Shown: one piece after another, positions 11,777-25,056 of the stretch | Position numbering within the stretch: the first letter of the stretch is position 1 | Layout of the letters: every line of letters begins with the position of its first letter | Assembly: GCF_032854445.1 (NCBI RefSeq) | Contig: NC_088300.1 | Location: forward strand, 47,609,682 to 47,673,681 | Direction of reading: 5' to 3' | Source: Liolophura sinensis | Lineage: Eukaryota; Mollusca; Polyplacophora; Chitonida; Chitonidae | Length of the DNA: 64,000 bases | Made by a program: the position numbers and the translations under genes | The notes under the pieces: generated by a model | Seen by the model: only the letters and a program-made list of their open reading frames with translations | The model's database searches: none | Told to the model about the DNA's origin: nothing

Positions 11777-14700
11777 CTACCTCCACTCTGCCACTAGAAC
11801 CAACAATCCTGCCATGATCACAACCCACGTACTCGCCCTTGAAACTGAAACAAAAATATTGTTGTTTCAAATCCATACAACAAATATAAGGAGTTCATTA
11901 ATTAAGAAAATAGTCAGCAGCTATAGTGACACATATAAAAGTTGATCGTATATCCATGCAGTGTGGACCCTTCTATCTTCTTGTTTTGATGATTTAATCC
12001 GATTGTGTCGGGACTAAATTTTCATAGTACCTTGACTAGAGGAAGACAAAGTTAAACTAAATGAAAGATAAGAATAAGCCTGTGAGATATAATAAAAGAC
12101 GTACAGCATAGAGAGTAAAACCAGAGCAGCTACGACAGTGTGACAGCTGGAAAACTGCCAAAAGTAACTGGTGAAATATGGCCACTTGCCAATTTACCTC
12201 ATTCAATGTTTTATTTTGACTGTTCATGTAAATGCATAAATCGTAGAAACTTACCCGCTCTCCTGGAACCAGGGCTTTAGCAGAATTAGGTAAAAAAATG
12301 GAGAGATGTTAATTGCAATTTATTAGACGTCACACGTACGGAATTACTCAAAATGCTGTGCTGTCATCGCATGTAACACACAATAACATTAAAACACTGC
12401 AATGGGATCAGGCCAGCTTCAGATAAGATGGTCTTGTAGTAAGAAGCGTTGGTCTTTACCGTGTAAGATCAACAGGGACATTCATCCACCATTTGCGTCT
12501 AGGCCTACTTATCATTTTTCGGGTGTCACCAAATACTCACCAGAGCTTGATCCAGTGTAATCTTGATCTTGGATCTGTTTTCCCGATGAATGGGCTTGTG
12601 TTGTCGTTGTGGGCGGTTTTGATGTAACAGGCATAGCTTTTGTTGTTGTTGTTGTTGTCATAAGTAAGCAGATTTCTATGGCCTTTTGCTTTCCCTGTAG
12701 CAGTATTAGGCTGGTGATATTCGGGCGACAGTAGTTGAATTGCTGTAAAAGCGTTTCGCCCATGTGCGAGCAGTTTTGCACTTTGCACGCAATGCAAGCA
12801 ATGGCCGCTGACAAATACCTGGAGAGGTAAAGAAATAAAATATACGAAATGCAATAATTTTTCCCAACCGACTGAGGACGCAAAGCGAACGCTGCTATGC
12901 TAATTGGTTCAATTAAAAAAAAAACAATGTTACACTAATGCTTAAGGAGGTATCAGCTTGAAGTATTCCAGCTATCCACATTATCACTTCTTACTTGCAA
13001 GAGGCATTTCTGTTTCCGCTGTGAGGTTCATTTAAGAGGACCACCTCTTCACGACATGTGGTTTGCAGTGCGCGGGCACAGGCACCGCTGTTGTCGACTG
13101 GATTCGCGCTTATAGCTGAAACACACAAAAATAATGACTTCACGTTAATATTAGAAAGGAAAGCATCGTTGTGATGGTCGTTTTTAAAATTAACAGAATC
13201 TATGCTTCAATGGTAAAAATAGGGTTCAACAACGTTAACAAAGGAGAAAAATAATTTGCATTCTATTCCATGCCAACGGAAATGGGAGTTATTGATGGTT
13301 AAGAATCAGCCATCCGGATAAGGATTCGTACAGAAAAATGTAGAGGTCTTCCAATGGTAGAAAAAGAGAATTGACTGAAACAGCGTTCATTCAAGTGATA
13401 CGGAAAAACGACTAGAACCAAACAACAATGCACATATACAGGGTGTATATTTGTATACCACTGCAATGTCTTTGGGGTTGGATAGCACTGTGATACAATT
13501 CACATAGACATTCACATAGGAATGAGACCAAGTTGTAGACCTGTATACACAGGAAAGCGAGTAGTACCACCATACATTGACTTGACTTGATACTTGGGTA
13601 TGTCTGACACCGACAGAGAAAATCGATCTCTATTTTGAAGCTATCTATAGGCATCCGCCTTAGGTAACACAGGTCAACTTACACCTGCAGTGCTTCACCA
13701 TATATAGAATATGGTGAACTATATAATACTTTTTAAATTGATTTACAACAGTGAAGTCGAATATGAATATTTTCGCCAAATGAGTCGTGTACATCGATGT
13801 TTTCTGTATAGATTTGACGAAACGTCCTTATATACTTCTTGCCTAGGCACAAACTGCTCTTTCTTACGCTAGGCACCGATGATACAGTTCAAACCTATAT
13901 CACACTCCGTTTCATACATGAACCTGAAACACTGATGACCAGTAAATGAGTCGTCTATGTATAGATAAAAACCCCAGAAATCCAACGTACTCACTGCTAA
14001 CCTACACATATTACTAATCACTCAAGGGAGATGGCATTCATACGCTATACATTTTGAGCTTGTATCCGAGACCTCAGCGGCACGGAATCTTATTCCATAT
14101 GACATATCGGACAAAGTATCTTGCATAATTCTAAATCAGCGTATCGCTTTTATTGCCAATATTTTGACAGCTTGCACGCCGTGTATAGACAGAGTTAAGG
14201 GTGATCGATTGCAGGGTGTGCATCAGCTCAAAGCCTGCCATCTGGTGATAATAAACCCGCACGCCAACTGGGCATCAGTCATGGGCCTGCGTAAAGATAC
14301 CTCAATGGTCCTCTCGCTTCAAACTCACGGTGCCAGGATGCAGAAAATATCAACGTGACCTCGGTCAGATGCTAATCTCTTCCATAGTATTCGACCTGCT
14401 ATGCTAATACTGAAATTTACTGCTGGTCCATTATCGGATATACGCATATCGTCGACCAGGTTTCTCATACACTAGCGTTAATCCGGATAATACCGCTTCC
14501 GCTGACCGGATCTCCTTCGCGCGCCAAAATTATGGCTGCATGGCAGACGTCCTAACAGAACCGAATCAATATTGAAGTGAACGTTTCACCTACACATATA
14601 TGGGCAAAAGGATATGCTGTAAGCGAGCGATCGGTAGATAACTTACTAGGTACAATGCCTGCTAGACGGTGTTCACATGTAAACTGAAGCTGTGACCAAA

Positions 14701-17700
14701 AAAAATTGTCAGTGTACAAGGGATATTCATTGTTTCGAGCATACGGTTTTTACTGAGCAGAAAAGAGGCGATAAATTACATGAGGTTAAACAAGCGATAT
14801 GCTGATATTTGAAGATTTCTACAGGGCACTAAAAACTATCATATTTGAAGAAAGGATATATTCTGTTATATGTTTTATCATCTGAAGCTTTATTTTTCAT
14901 CTCTTATGGCCCCGGTTAACTTAGCTTCTCCCGCATGGAGCAAAGAGAGCGCTGATGATTGGCTCAGAACTGTCTATGACATCCGTTTAGAACAATGAGT
15001 ACAAAGTAAAGCGTTATATACAACACTGCTCACTCAGAAGTACTACTGACTGATATACAGCGATATATCGTTTTCAGAATACTAAGAGAAAGCAAATTAT
15101 TGCAACCGTTTTGAATGTTTCTCAAGAGAATCATACAGATAACAATTTCAACCTTTGTGCAATGATTGATTAGTTTAATAAAAACATGTACAGGAGATAG
15201 ATCCCAAAATCATTTTATTTGTATATCGTTCAGGCTGTCACCGTTGAGGCAAAACCTACTTGACCCCCAATCTTAATTACAAATAACCCTTGGGTCCTTG
15301 ACAAGCAAAACTCATATATCAGGTTTCAGATCAGATTGAATCTGCATCTGTGATGACTTTAAAGGAAGCTCATATAGAAACGGCTATACTGTAGGCCTAT
15401 AATACTAATTTCTTGGCAGTGAAGCGTAAATAATATGGTGGCCTTTGTTACAGGCAATGAAACAGTTCCCCGAAAATGAGCCTTGGACAATTCCGACCGC
15501 AAAGAATCGATCTGGAATTGATTGTCCGCCAAAGCACAGAGTGTGTTGTCATGGTCAGTGTGTGTTCTCCAGCCAAGAAAATCAAGAGTGCTGCTTGATG
15601 TGAAAGTGAGGTGCTCTGCTGGACAAGTAGAGAGCTGGAAAAACGGTACACAGAACCACGTGGGTCATTCTCGCCAGCCCTTATGTGGCCTTTGCTGCAT
15701 GGAACTTTGCGGATCATTCTACTCTGTTATCAAGATTTATTCAATTAACCGCCTTCATCGACTTCTATCGTGTATAACATTAATATGCCATCAGAGAACC
15801 GTCTTGAGTTGCACTGCAAGCGATCCATCATTCACAGAATTCACATATGACCACATTTCGGGCCTCTGGGGAAAGGCTGGCGTTCTGCAGAGGTGCAGGC
15901 ATTATACATAGATATTAATAACAAGCCATATCCATCCCTAAGGATTCTGATACAGAATAAGTCGAAGCAAATGAGCATGTAGCTCTTAGATATTATAAAC
16001 TGCAAAGTGACAATTTAGGATCCCTTCGGGTGACTTCAACACGTGAAAAATTTGACGTAATCTGCTCGAGCAATTAATTATACAAGATATAATTAAGGCA
16101 CGTCCCAAGTTCCTGACAATCAAGATTTATTGTTGCTACTCCGTTCTACGGCAGCGGAAAATATTCATTTCCTTCGTGCTCAAGGACATTTATATATAAC
16201 AAATCACAATCCTAGAAGACCAAACAGAATTACCTTCATTTATTTGGTTTTTTTTAACGATGTACTCGGGAATGTTTCACTTATACCACAGCCTTCTGGT
16301 TTAATGGGTGGGCTATAGCTAGGGCTGGATTCGAGCCTGCGGTCTCACTAGTAAAACGCAGATGCAGGTGTTAAATGCGTGTCATAGGGGCCAGACCGAG
16401 GACACATGCACTGCTTGGATATTATAAGGTTTTACAGTACACAACGGTGACTTTACATTATAGATATGTCTGTCGACAAGCCTGGGACACTGATTAAGGC
16501 ACCTGTATATAAAACAATAGTTGAGTGACAGTTTTAGGCGGATATGGCCCCGCATGGAGTCCGTAAGGTCGGACAGACCGACACCGGGACATACTCACCT
16601 CAGATTATACATACATTAACCCCAGGAGTGGGCTATAAATAAATATAAACGCACAACAATCCCTGTGTACGAATGCAGTGTATTAAAATACTGAAGTATA
16701 TGTAACTTGGCTGGCCCGTGCTAACCATGACATCCACAGCAGCGAAAATGATGTAGTACTGGTAATTGCGAATCCAGACCTTGCAGAGTTGTCAAATGTC
16801 TTAATAGAGAGAGCTTCACAGCAGGAGTGGGCTAAAAATATAAATAAATGCACAACAATCCCGCAATATGCGAATCCCTCGAATTCAAATTCTGACGTAC
16901 GATAGCTATAATCGCTGCAAAAAAGTACGTGGGTAACTATGAAAAAAGGAGATGCAGTAACTTCGAATCCAGATCTAGCAGACTTGTCCAGTGGTAATAA
17001 CAACAACGAGAACTTCTGCAGGAAGCTGACGGTTCAGAATTTACACATGCCCCTTCATTTTTATGGTGTCCAACATCATCCATTACGAAGCCCATATACA
17101 GCGGAGGATCAACTTTTCTGGCAGGTAGCCGTGGCAAAGTACGCATGGCAGTACAGTAAGATGCATGCGGAGTCCCCGTAACTCTTGGCAGGACCCTCTT
17201 CCTCAACCCCTACTACCCGGAAACTGACTCCATACAATCATTCATCATGTGCCAGGAAACATACAATCTCTGTCAACCATGATTTGTTATGGAAAATTAA
17301 CAAAATATCCTAGCCGAGAAGGTTGACAAAAACAATGCATGTGTAAATGATCCACTGTCAGATGGCAATCATTTATACTCCCGAAATGTCCTCTACCTTA
17401 TGACCACATTTGCGCTAAAACGAGGTCCCATTTATACATTAATTAAAATACTCAAGCAAGATTGTATCAGCACTGTGGTGTCATTTATACGTCATACAAA
17501 TAAGCTGGCTTAAGCTCTTACATATGTGACACGTAATTGTTCAAACTTGTATGTTTCGCGAGATATATACTTATTGGCCATTTTTCATTCAAAACAATAT
17601 ATATATATAACGTGGTGAGGGTATAAAATTAAGGGTTTAACACCACCGTAGCGGTGTTTGTTGATTAACCCGATACCGTTGAACCTTGTTTCGTACCCTG

Positions 17701-17713
17701 GATTTGACCAAGT

Positions 17714-17780
<67 letters not shown>

Positions 17781-20700
17781 ATGTACAATTTCAACCCGTA
17801 ACTTGACAATATTGGTTTTTGCGGACAGTGAGTAATACCCTCATTCAATCATGAATGGGCCTTAAAGTGCATGTCATCGTCATAAATATGAGATACGGAC
17901 CAATGTGATGATCTGAAATCAAGGTCCTTCTTATTTCACCTGATTTAAAAATACAGCTGGAAGTTGTACACATCACATCAAAATTTGTTTATATTTAGCA
18001 CCTGTGTCATGTATTATGGGGGAATACCGGGATGACGAAAACTAGGCCTAGTACTCTCATGTAAGGCAGGCGGCCTTATGTGACCTGTCTATTACCCCGA
18101 GCTCGCGTTGGCTTTCTCTCTGGTCGTACCTATCTGCTTTGAACCTGTGCATGGTCGAGGGTTTCCCGAATAGGGCTCTGCCCAGTTTCCTCCCACCACA
18201 GTACTGGCCGTCGTATGAGTGAAATAACCATCAATCACATGATCAAATACATAAATCTTACACGCGTCCAATACTGTGTACAGTCTTCCTATATACATGC
18301 ACTCGGCCAGATGTGACTTGACTCTTACTCGCGTTCTCTATACTGTAGAGTCTTCCTATACAGTCGGTCTGGTGTGACTTGTCTCTTACTCACATTCTCT
18401 GTTCTGGGGTACAGTCTTCCTATATATTCACGTGGCCGACGAGGGATCAGAGAAAGGCTGTCGGGTGAAATCACACGAACTCTCCTGTCGACAAACAGAG
18501 GACGTGTCGTTGTGAATGACAGCCGTATTTTCCGAGTTATGACGTCACCTAGAATTTTTTGCTTTTTTTTGAAAACGAAACCTTTAGGTTATTGAAGACA
18601 GCATGTAAAACGCGGCTGTGGCACGTCTTCGTCCTGCCATAAAAATTGCTAAAACCTAAGGATCAATAAAGGCTACTTCTGTAAACTAGGCTTTGGCCAT
18701 GTTCAGAAACAAATCGATTACTATATGCGGTCACGCAACCATGATCTTTCTTCGGCAATCGCATTATATAGGATGAGAAAAAAATTAAAACTTCTGCATA
18801 CTGGAATTTACACAGCTAATTTGAGGAATTTTAACAATTAAGGAACGGTATTAATGCAAAATTTAAAACTTGTTCAGAAAATGTTCACGGATAAGCTATT
18901 TGACGAGTACCTGTCTTTACAGAATATCTTATAAGCATCTTATATCTTATATGTGAGGATAATTCGTAGACTGTCATATAATCATTCCTTCATTCTTGAC
19001 TTAATATAGCATTGTGTCGGTCACACCTCCACGCTCTACACCAAGCTAGCGATGTTTAACTGATAAAATTGATCAAAATTTACCTTTGGGAACCGTAGGA
19101 ATAAAAAAACCCAATGAAACAATCAAACAGTAACCATGGCAACACGGCGTACCACACATCTCTTGCGCGTGCTGATGGAGAAAGGTAATGGTTCAGTGTT
19201 TGTATAGACGATGGACAGCTCAACCAAATTCATTATACAGGCAATTTTATTATGACATTTTTGTTTTGACCCAAATAAGACATTTACTCTCCAATGGAAT
19301 GTCTGTCTATACGCATGACATCTTAATTGGGACGTTTGTAGGTCATTTATCAATTCCAGCGAGCAGTGATATATCTTTATATTAATTACAACATTCCAAT
19401 GTAACTACATAAGGAACAAGAAACCACTTGACCCCATTCACGAGTTTTCAAGTTTCATTCAGCTCACAAAATGAACCAATATATAAGGTGATACGCCTTC
19501 CGTTTCATTGTCGACCACAGAGTCCATAACAAAATTGAGGCATTTCAAAAGAGGTGAGAAATCTTGCACTGAGATATCCTGGAGAAAATTCTTTTTTAAT
19601 GATTTTTAATGACTTCACCATACAATAGGGGGCCTATAAAATATATACATCAACTCTGCATTGCATGAGAATCATCAAAAAATAAAACTCCTACATCATT
19701 CACGAGAATATCCATCCCTAATTCTTCTCAACGTTTCGAAACTACATATGTATGCTATACACCCTTTGCAAGATATGTATTTTTTTGCTATATAGACAGC
19801 ATTTATGTCTCCCTGTATACCATTATCATATAATGCTACGCGAGATCGGCTATATACAGAGAGTATTTCATAGGATCTGTGACGTTACAGTGGTTAATAA
19901 TTTAATAATTTACCCACACATGTTAATGTCAGCATGCAGGGATAGCCCTCCAGACCGATGGGTCAACCTTCATTAGAGGTCCACATAAAACAGGTACAAA
20001 GCTTGCTTTTGATATATTCTCAACGGTAATCAGCCAACCGCATATTACAAACCATTGTAATGGTGTGAAAACCTTTGACTGCATAGATTTACTCTGGCAA
20101 AACCATTCTAGTTTCGATTCGGTCTGCTGCGTACAAACGGGTATACTGGAACACCACAACTGTATACACACGCATAGACCAGTTTTTTTCCACCATCTCT
20201 TGAAGCGCCTGCACAGCGACTGGTACTACAACCAGACACACTTAGCGGGGGTAATGTGGCTTAGCCATTTATAAGGAGCTTCAAACACAATGATGGAGAA
20301 ATAGGATCAATTCCAACTCCATCTCCAGTGTACAGAAGCTGATTTAAATAATCCAATGTGGTGTCAATCAAATACTACATTGCTCCTGTTATATATCGGA
20401 AAGTTGTAATAAATATTTCGAGAATATTTCAAATAAATTCAGAAAAGTTTACCTCATTAACTTGATGGCGTGAGCGGACAAGTGTATTATCGTGCATTTC
20501 GCGACGCCCCCAATAACATAAGATGCATGGTGTACAATACAAATATCGTAGACTTTTATACGGTCACACAATAATCTATACAAGAGCTTAAATGAATGCA
20601 GATGTATGCCGCGTTTGGACCTGCCAAGTTAAAACTATAAAAACAAAGTGATATCCTATTAATGACCGAAGATAAAAACTTTTTAAGGTTTTGGTGTCGC

Positions 20701-20781
20701 TCTAGCATGTAAAAACTTACCTATACACGCCCACACCGTGCCAAATACAAGGAACTCTATGACAGTTGTTTTCGGGGCCAT
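11777..20781 (-). CDS. Small secreted cysteine-rich protein with Thr-rich stalk, probably GPI-anchored (4 exons)
   Basis: Four exons join on the minus strand: 20,721-20,781, 12,995-13,115, 12,541-12,818 and 11,777-11,844 (528 nt, 175 aa). Phases 1, 2 and 1 fit at every junction, and the donors are GTAAGT, GTAAGA and GTGAGT. The start ATG (context ACAATGG) opens a signal peptide, MAPKTTVIEFLVFGTVWAC, with cleavage near residue 21. The mature part has eight cysteines at 33, 41, 60, 69, 72, 77, 91 and 111, and three N-glycosylation sequons at N57, N76 and N94. A Thr-rich stalk (115-134) follows. A Ser/Gly stretch then leads to a C-terminal hydrophobic tail, WVVIMAGLLVLVAEW, ending three residues before or at the stop. 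Signal peptide plus hydrophobic tail is the layout of a GPI-anchored surface protein; a single-pass membrane tail is the alternative. I do not recognise the cysteine pattern. Intron 1 is 7.6 kb. Confidence 0.75.
12110..12420. repeat. Dispersed repeat, copy 1 (also at 57.4 and 59.7 kb)
   Basis: The block from AGAGAGTAAAACCAGAGCA through TTATTAGACGTCAC to about 12,420 is related to 57,427-57,633 and, for its later part, to 59,690-59,765. It lies in intron 3 of the small GPI-protein gene. No ends or coding capacity are visible. The class is unknown. Confidence 0.65.
16232..16390 (-). mobile_element. Degenerate SINE fragment (family 1)
   Basis: Read on the minus strand, a B-box-like GCTCGAATCCAG precedes a shortened body and the tail words TATAAGTGAAACATTCC and GAGTACATCGTTAA. 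It is a decayed copy in the long first intron. Confidence 0.6.
17715..17777. repeat. TA dinucleotide microsatellite
   Basis: This is an uninterrupted run of about 31 TA units. A shorter TA run at 17,598-17,608 lies just upstream. The open frame read through it (poly Ile-Tyr) is an artefact. Confidence 0.97.
18091..18235 (+). mobile_element. Truncated SINE fragment (family 1)
   Basis: It matches the SINE body (GGCTTTCTCTCTGGTCGTAC, GGGTTTCCCGAATAGGGC, CAGTTTCCTCCCACCA) and part of the tail (GTCGTATGAGTGAAATA). The tRNA-like head and the tail end are missing. Confidence 0.75.
18255..18432. repeat. Imperfect tandem repeat, about 3 copies of about 60 bp
   Basis: The words TACAGTCTTCCTATA and GTGTGACTTG..CTCTTACTC recur three and two times with regular spacing. 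The copies are diverged. No function is visible. Confidence 0.65.
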
Positions 20782-22000
20782 TGTCCGTCCTAATTCGATC
20801 AGGACATACGAGTTTCAGTGTATCGTCCGCAACAGCAGAACAGAGTTGAGTTCTTAACTAATGGCTGGGTAAATAAGCACTGGTGAAATAACCAACAGGT
20901 ATATGTCTTCTGACAAGAGTTCGTCAAACGCTCCTGTTATAGGTAGGTCTTTCACACTCGATTGAATCAGTTAACAATTCAGTCACGCCCGCGCATTTGT
21001 GTTTGTCAGACAGGGCGAAAAGATAAAGCCTTAAAACTTCCACAGCTAGGAACTGCTGTGACACTATGTTATATCCAAGTGACAGCCAGGTAAAATAGCG
21101 GAGTTTGGAGCCCCTTAAAAACGTCTCGTCATGGGTGATTTACTGTCTGGTGCAGCCCTTCAACAGGTTGTCTCGTTGCCGTTAAGTCAGCTTGAACACG
21201 TTGTGTGTACATACGTACTTACAGGACGGATGCGATCAATGGCTTATGAAGATCAGCAGATCGCGAACTAAGTTTATACCAATCGGAAATGATGATAAGC
21301 TTGCCCTGATATAATATTCCTTGAACGCTGCACACCGCCACACCGGAATTAATACCAGTATCAAAATAGCACAATCACTGATGTCATAATTAAAGGACAA
21401 ACCTAGGTAATAAACCGCTGGTCTTCATTGGCTTATATGTGGGGATCGTGTCATATCCCACCCGTTAGGCTAAATTCCGTCAACCACACCGATCTAGTTG
21501 CGTCATTGTTAGTTGATAATAATTACTCCTGACTGCGCGTAGCCCTCATTGCATGTGCCGTCGGCTGGGCTGCTTCTAGAGGCTGTCTGAGGCAATCGCC
21601 TTGACATCTCCAGTCCTGTTTAAATCGTCTGACTCATGGCAATGTTTGCTATCTCCCTGCCCGTAAAAAACACACACCTGTCCCGCCTGCGTGACACTGG
21701 GGAAGGAAATGCCAGAGAAAATATCTCAGATTTCTGTCCAAAACGCGCATTCTGGCCTACTTAGATACATCGGTGTTAGACGATTGTGCACCACAACATG
21801 GACAGGCTCGCCGTTCATTGATCAACACACCGCGGCGCGGTGACCTCAACTGACCTGTCATAACACATCCGGGTTAAATGAGGATGTAAATGGGGGGTGG
21901 ACAGATGTCGACGTGAAACATTAGAGTTCATTACATTAAAGATGTGTTTTCCGAACAAAGCTTACCCGTTTCTCACGTAAATTTTATTTATGCACCATCT
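20782..22000 (-). promoter_or_regulatory. Upstream region of the small GPI-protein gene
   Basis: The sequence directly upstream of the signal-peptide exon, and notably 21.5-21.9 kb, is richer in C, G and CpG than the neighbourhood (for example CACCGCGGCGCGGTGACC near 21,828). That is compatible with a promoter region. I see no unambiguous TATA box at a usual distance. The call is positional. Confidence 0.3.
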
Positions 22001-22504
22001 TTACTGTGAAAGATTTAATAAATTACAAAAATATATTAGAGTTATTTTTTTGTTTTACAGCGGTTTGTCCATAGGAACCTCGCTAATGCTCACAACTTGA
22101 AAAGTTTACCTAACCATATATGATCAAAACACTCTTCATGTTTAGCCACAAAACAGGTGTGGTGAAAATGTTATCTCAAAACGAGTAGGCGGAAAATTTG
22201 TCACAGGCCAAAAATTGGGAGCAGTTCACGGGGAAAACATGTATATATTTGCCATATATGAGTTAATGTGTACTGAGTTACCAGAGTTCATTACAGAGCG
22301 CAAAGCACATCGGCCCATTAAAGAAAGTAAAACAAGTATATGTCGTTTATGTGGGCGATTTAACTGCCTCAGTTAACTTAAACGTCACTCTCGATAGTCT
22401 CAACCGATTGGTTATTGGTTAAAATGAGGCCCTGTGCTCAAATCCTTCTCCCACTGGCTGTGATGCGGTTTCATTTTTCCCAGCGTCGTTTATAATACGC
22501 TCAT

Positions 22505-22532
22505 TGGTCTGTCTGTCTGTCTGTCTGTCTGC
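22505..22532. repeat. GTCT tetranucleotide microsatellite
   Basis: About six to seven tandem GTCT units are seen. Confidence 0.9.
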
Positions 22533-22877
22533 ATGTTTATCCGTTGGCAAATTTATAAATAAAAAGTTATGGACGGGTTTAGATGAAATATTTTTGTGAT
22601 CCGGATAAGAAACAATGAATTATTTAAGCGATTTTTACCATTTCGAGATACGACAGAAATACAGAATAGGTCTATTATTATTTTAGTGTGATTGCATATC
22701 ACGTGTGATGACGACAAGGCATTTTGAGAAATTTTATAGACTAGTGGCGTCTAATGAATTGCGACTAACATCCATGCATTTTTTTTACCTAATTCTGCTT
22801 AAGAGTGTAATGTGTTACTATTTAAGTATTTACCTGAACAGTTAGAATAAAACTCTAAGGTAAATTTTTTGTATATT

Positions 22878-22965
22878 TGTTTAATTGGTGTTTTACGCCG
22901 TACTTAAATATACTTCCCATATACGACGGCGGCTTTTATGGGAGGAAAGCGTGCAGCTGAAGTAC
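22878..22965 (-). mobile_element. SINE tail fragment (family 1)
   Basis: On the plus strand it reads TTGGTGTTTTACGCCGTACT and ATACGACGGCGG, the reverse complement of the SINE tail and adjoining body. It is 5'-truncated. The rest of the stretch from 22.0 to 24.7 kb is AT-rich with no gene seen. Confidence 0.75.
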
Positions 22966-24689
22966 ATTGACCAGATGCCGTATTTCACCGGTTACGCGTG
23001 ATCATTTGCCAGCTGTCACGTTGTTGTCTTTCTGAAAGTCTTTCAGTATATTACGTTATTATAGCCCTTTTGTCTGTACAGATCCCTTCATTTGCACATT
23101 TAACTGTTTCGGAGGTTCGCATTCTCGGAGTGCCCTCTACCTCGTTATTTATACGTGACTGATGTTGAATACTACACTTTTTTTTCCTTCCGCTTTTTAC
23201 GATGGCGGTCAGTTTTTATATAAGGTTGGAGAAAACTGGAGTGACCGAGGTAAACCTACCTCACATGGTTACTCACAAATAATGCATATCACAGAAAAGG
23301 AAGGAATTAAACTGACATCAATTAGTCTTACAGATATGAGCTATAGGCCCTTACAATTTGTTTGATAATAGATGACAATACTAAAAAAATAGTAATGTTC
23401 AGGCAAAAAAATGTTAGTTAAACTTAAACAACCTCGTCAGTCTTTAGTCTGTTAAATGTGAGTGGTAAAATACCATGCATCGCTATGTGTAGAGGATGCA
23501 AACCATTGCTGACTGTATACATGGAAAGACGTTTCGGTACTTATTTCTTAGTTGAATATGTGTGATAAAGAGTTGTATACATATGTCCAGTTATTTTGTT
23601 TATATTTACAAATATTTATAAATCAAAATTTAAGTTTGTTTGTAGTTTATGGAAGTTTCTGTTATATGTATTGAATTTCCACATATATGTGCAAAAAAAA
23701 GTATGAATCTTATCATGCATTCTACATAAAAAGAAAACTCTCATGTATTGTCTTGCTTTCACTGCTTTTGCTTATCTGTGCACAAAAGATTTCTACATAT
23801 ACAGAAGTTTTATTATACGTATATACATTTTTTGTACATATGTGGAAATATTTTCAATACATAAAAAATACAATTTTATTTACACATGGCTACCGAATAC
23901 TTCGACATGTATATATGCACATATATGACTGTAGAACTGTCTTGCAGTGATGTGTAATTAGAAAATGAATATCAAAAGAGCTTGTCATAGGTCACTGCGT
24001 TTTCATTTTTGATTCGATTTTATCTCTGTCCAGAAGGTGATGAAAATTGGCAACGGTGAAAAGGAAAAACCCTACCTTGAAATCGGCACAAGACATGGCT
24101 TAATCGAAAACAGACCATTTAATTAAACAATAGACAGGCGTTTTCTTACGTTTTCTCTCAAAGCTTCAGTGGTAGAAAGCAATGCTATTTTCCTCTTGTA
24201 CACGTATTTATTTTGCAGACAAACATATATCTGAATATAGCACATAATAGGAATAGAATAATAAGAAAAACTCGAACGAACAAGGACGTCACTCAGCACT
24301 TTGATTTGATTTATTTCATTCAAAACAATAGTGGACAGTAGACAAATTCATGGCAGATTAAAAACACTGGAACGGCAAAGCATAAGATGTATAATCTTAT
24401 TCATTTAATTATTGTTTAACGTCATATACTTATAAATATGTATTTTTCTTCTATAAACGATGTTTGTCAGTTTTACGGGTTGAGAAAACCGGAGCTCCTG
24501 GGGTAAACATATTATCTTTGCATGGCAGGTTACTGAGCTTTCTCACGTGTAACGCACATATATGCACACTATGTTGGCGGAAGACTGTTCTTCATCAAAG
24601 TTCAATTGCTCCAACTAAAGGCTTATGGATATATAGATATACCAAGTTGACGTTTGGCTGACTTCCTCAAAACTTTGTAAAAAGTACAT

Positions 24690-24695
24690 TTTAAT
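24690..24695 (-). promoter_or_regulatory. Candidate poly(A) signal of sulfotransferase gene A
   Basis: A minus-strand ATTAAA lies about 360 nt beyond the stop codon at 25,057. It is a weaker hexamer than AATAAA; AATAAA occurs further on, near 24,207 and 24,308. Confidence 0.25.
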
Positions 24696-25056
24696 AGATA
24701 TTTTTGCAAATCATGCTTTTGTTGATTTGTTAAACATTTTAACTCAGTTTCTAACAAGTGATTGCTTCTAATCTAGTGATAATTTGAAACTATTTGATAT
24801 TTTAGATATGTGAACAATCAGTTCCAAAACTTTTGGTAAAATACTGAGAACTGAGTCCACACCAAATCCTCCAATAAACTGAGATGGCGCTTTCTAAATT
24901 ACAGATCTTTGCGAACGCCCATTCATTTGTAAGACAATTGCATTTTTAACCGTCACTTTCAAAGTACATTCCAAATATGGCTTCAATACCTGAAACTTCT
25001 AGGAAGCGCAAAACCATAACAATCCTAACGAGTTATACGGACGCCTTGCATTTCTC

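Larger units (their letters stand above)
13116..20720 (-). other. Long first intron of the small GPI-protein gene
   Basis: I see no convincing exon in this 7.6-kb stretch. It contains SINE fragments at about 16,232 and 18,091, a TA microsatellite at 17.7 kb, a 60-bp-scale repeat at 18.2-18.4 kb and two related segments around 16,622 and 16,803 (AGGAGTGGGCTA). The longest open frame, 15,522-15,911 on the plus strand, has no recognisable features. Confidence 0.6.

Noticed and set aside
12537-12854. Second long frame in exon 3 of the small GPI-protein gene (VFVSGHCLHC...)
   Set aside because: The intron phases from the signal-peptide exon through exon 2 and into the last exon fit only the other frame. 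That frame also gives the Thr-rich stalk and hydrophobic tail.
15448-15911. 129-codon plus-strand frame and overlapping minus frame
   Set aside because: I recognise no protein features, splice sites or domain in either strand. It lies inside an intron.
17585-17848. Minus-strand frame through the TA microsatellite
   Set aside because: A poly Ile-Tyr product from a dinucleotide run is not a gene.
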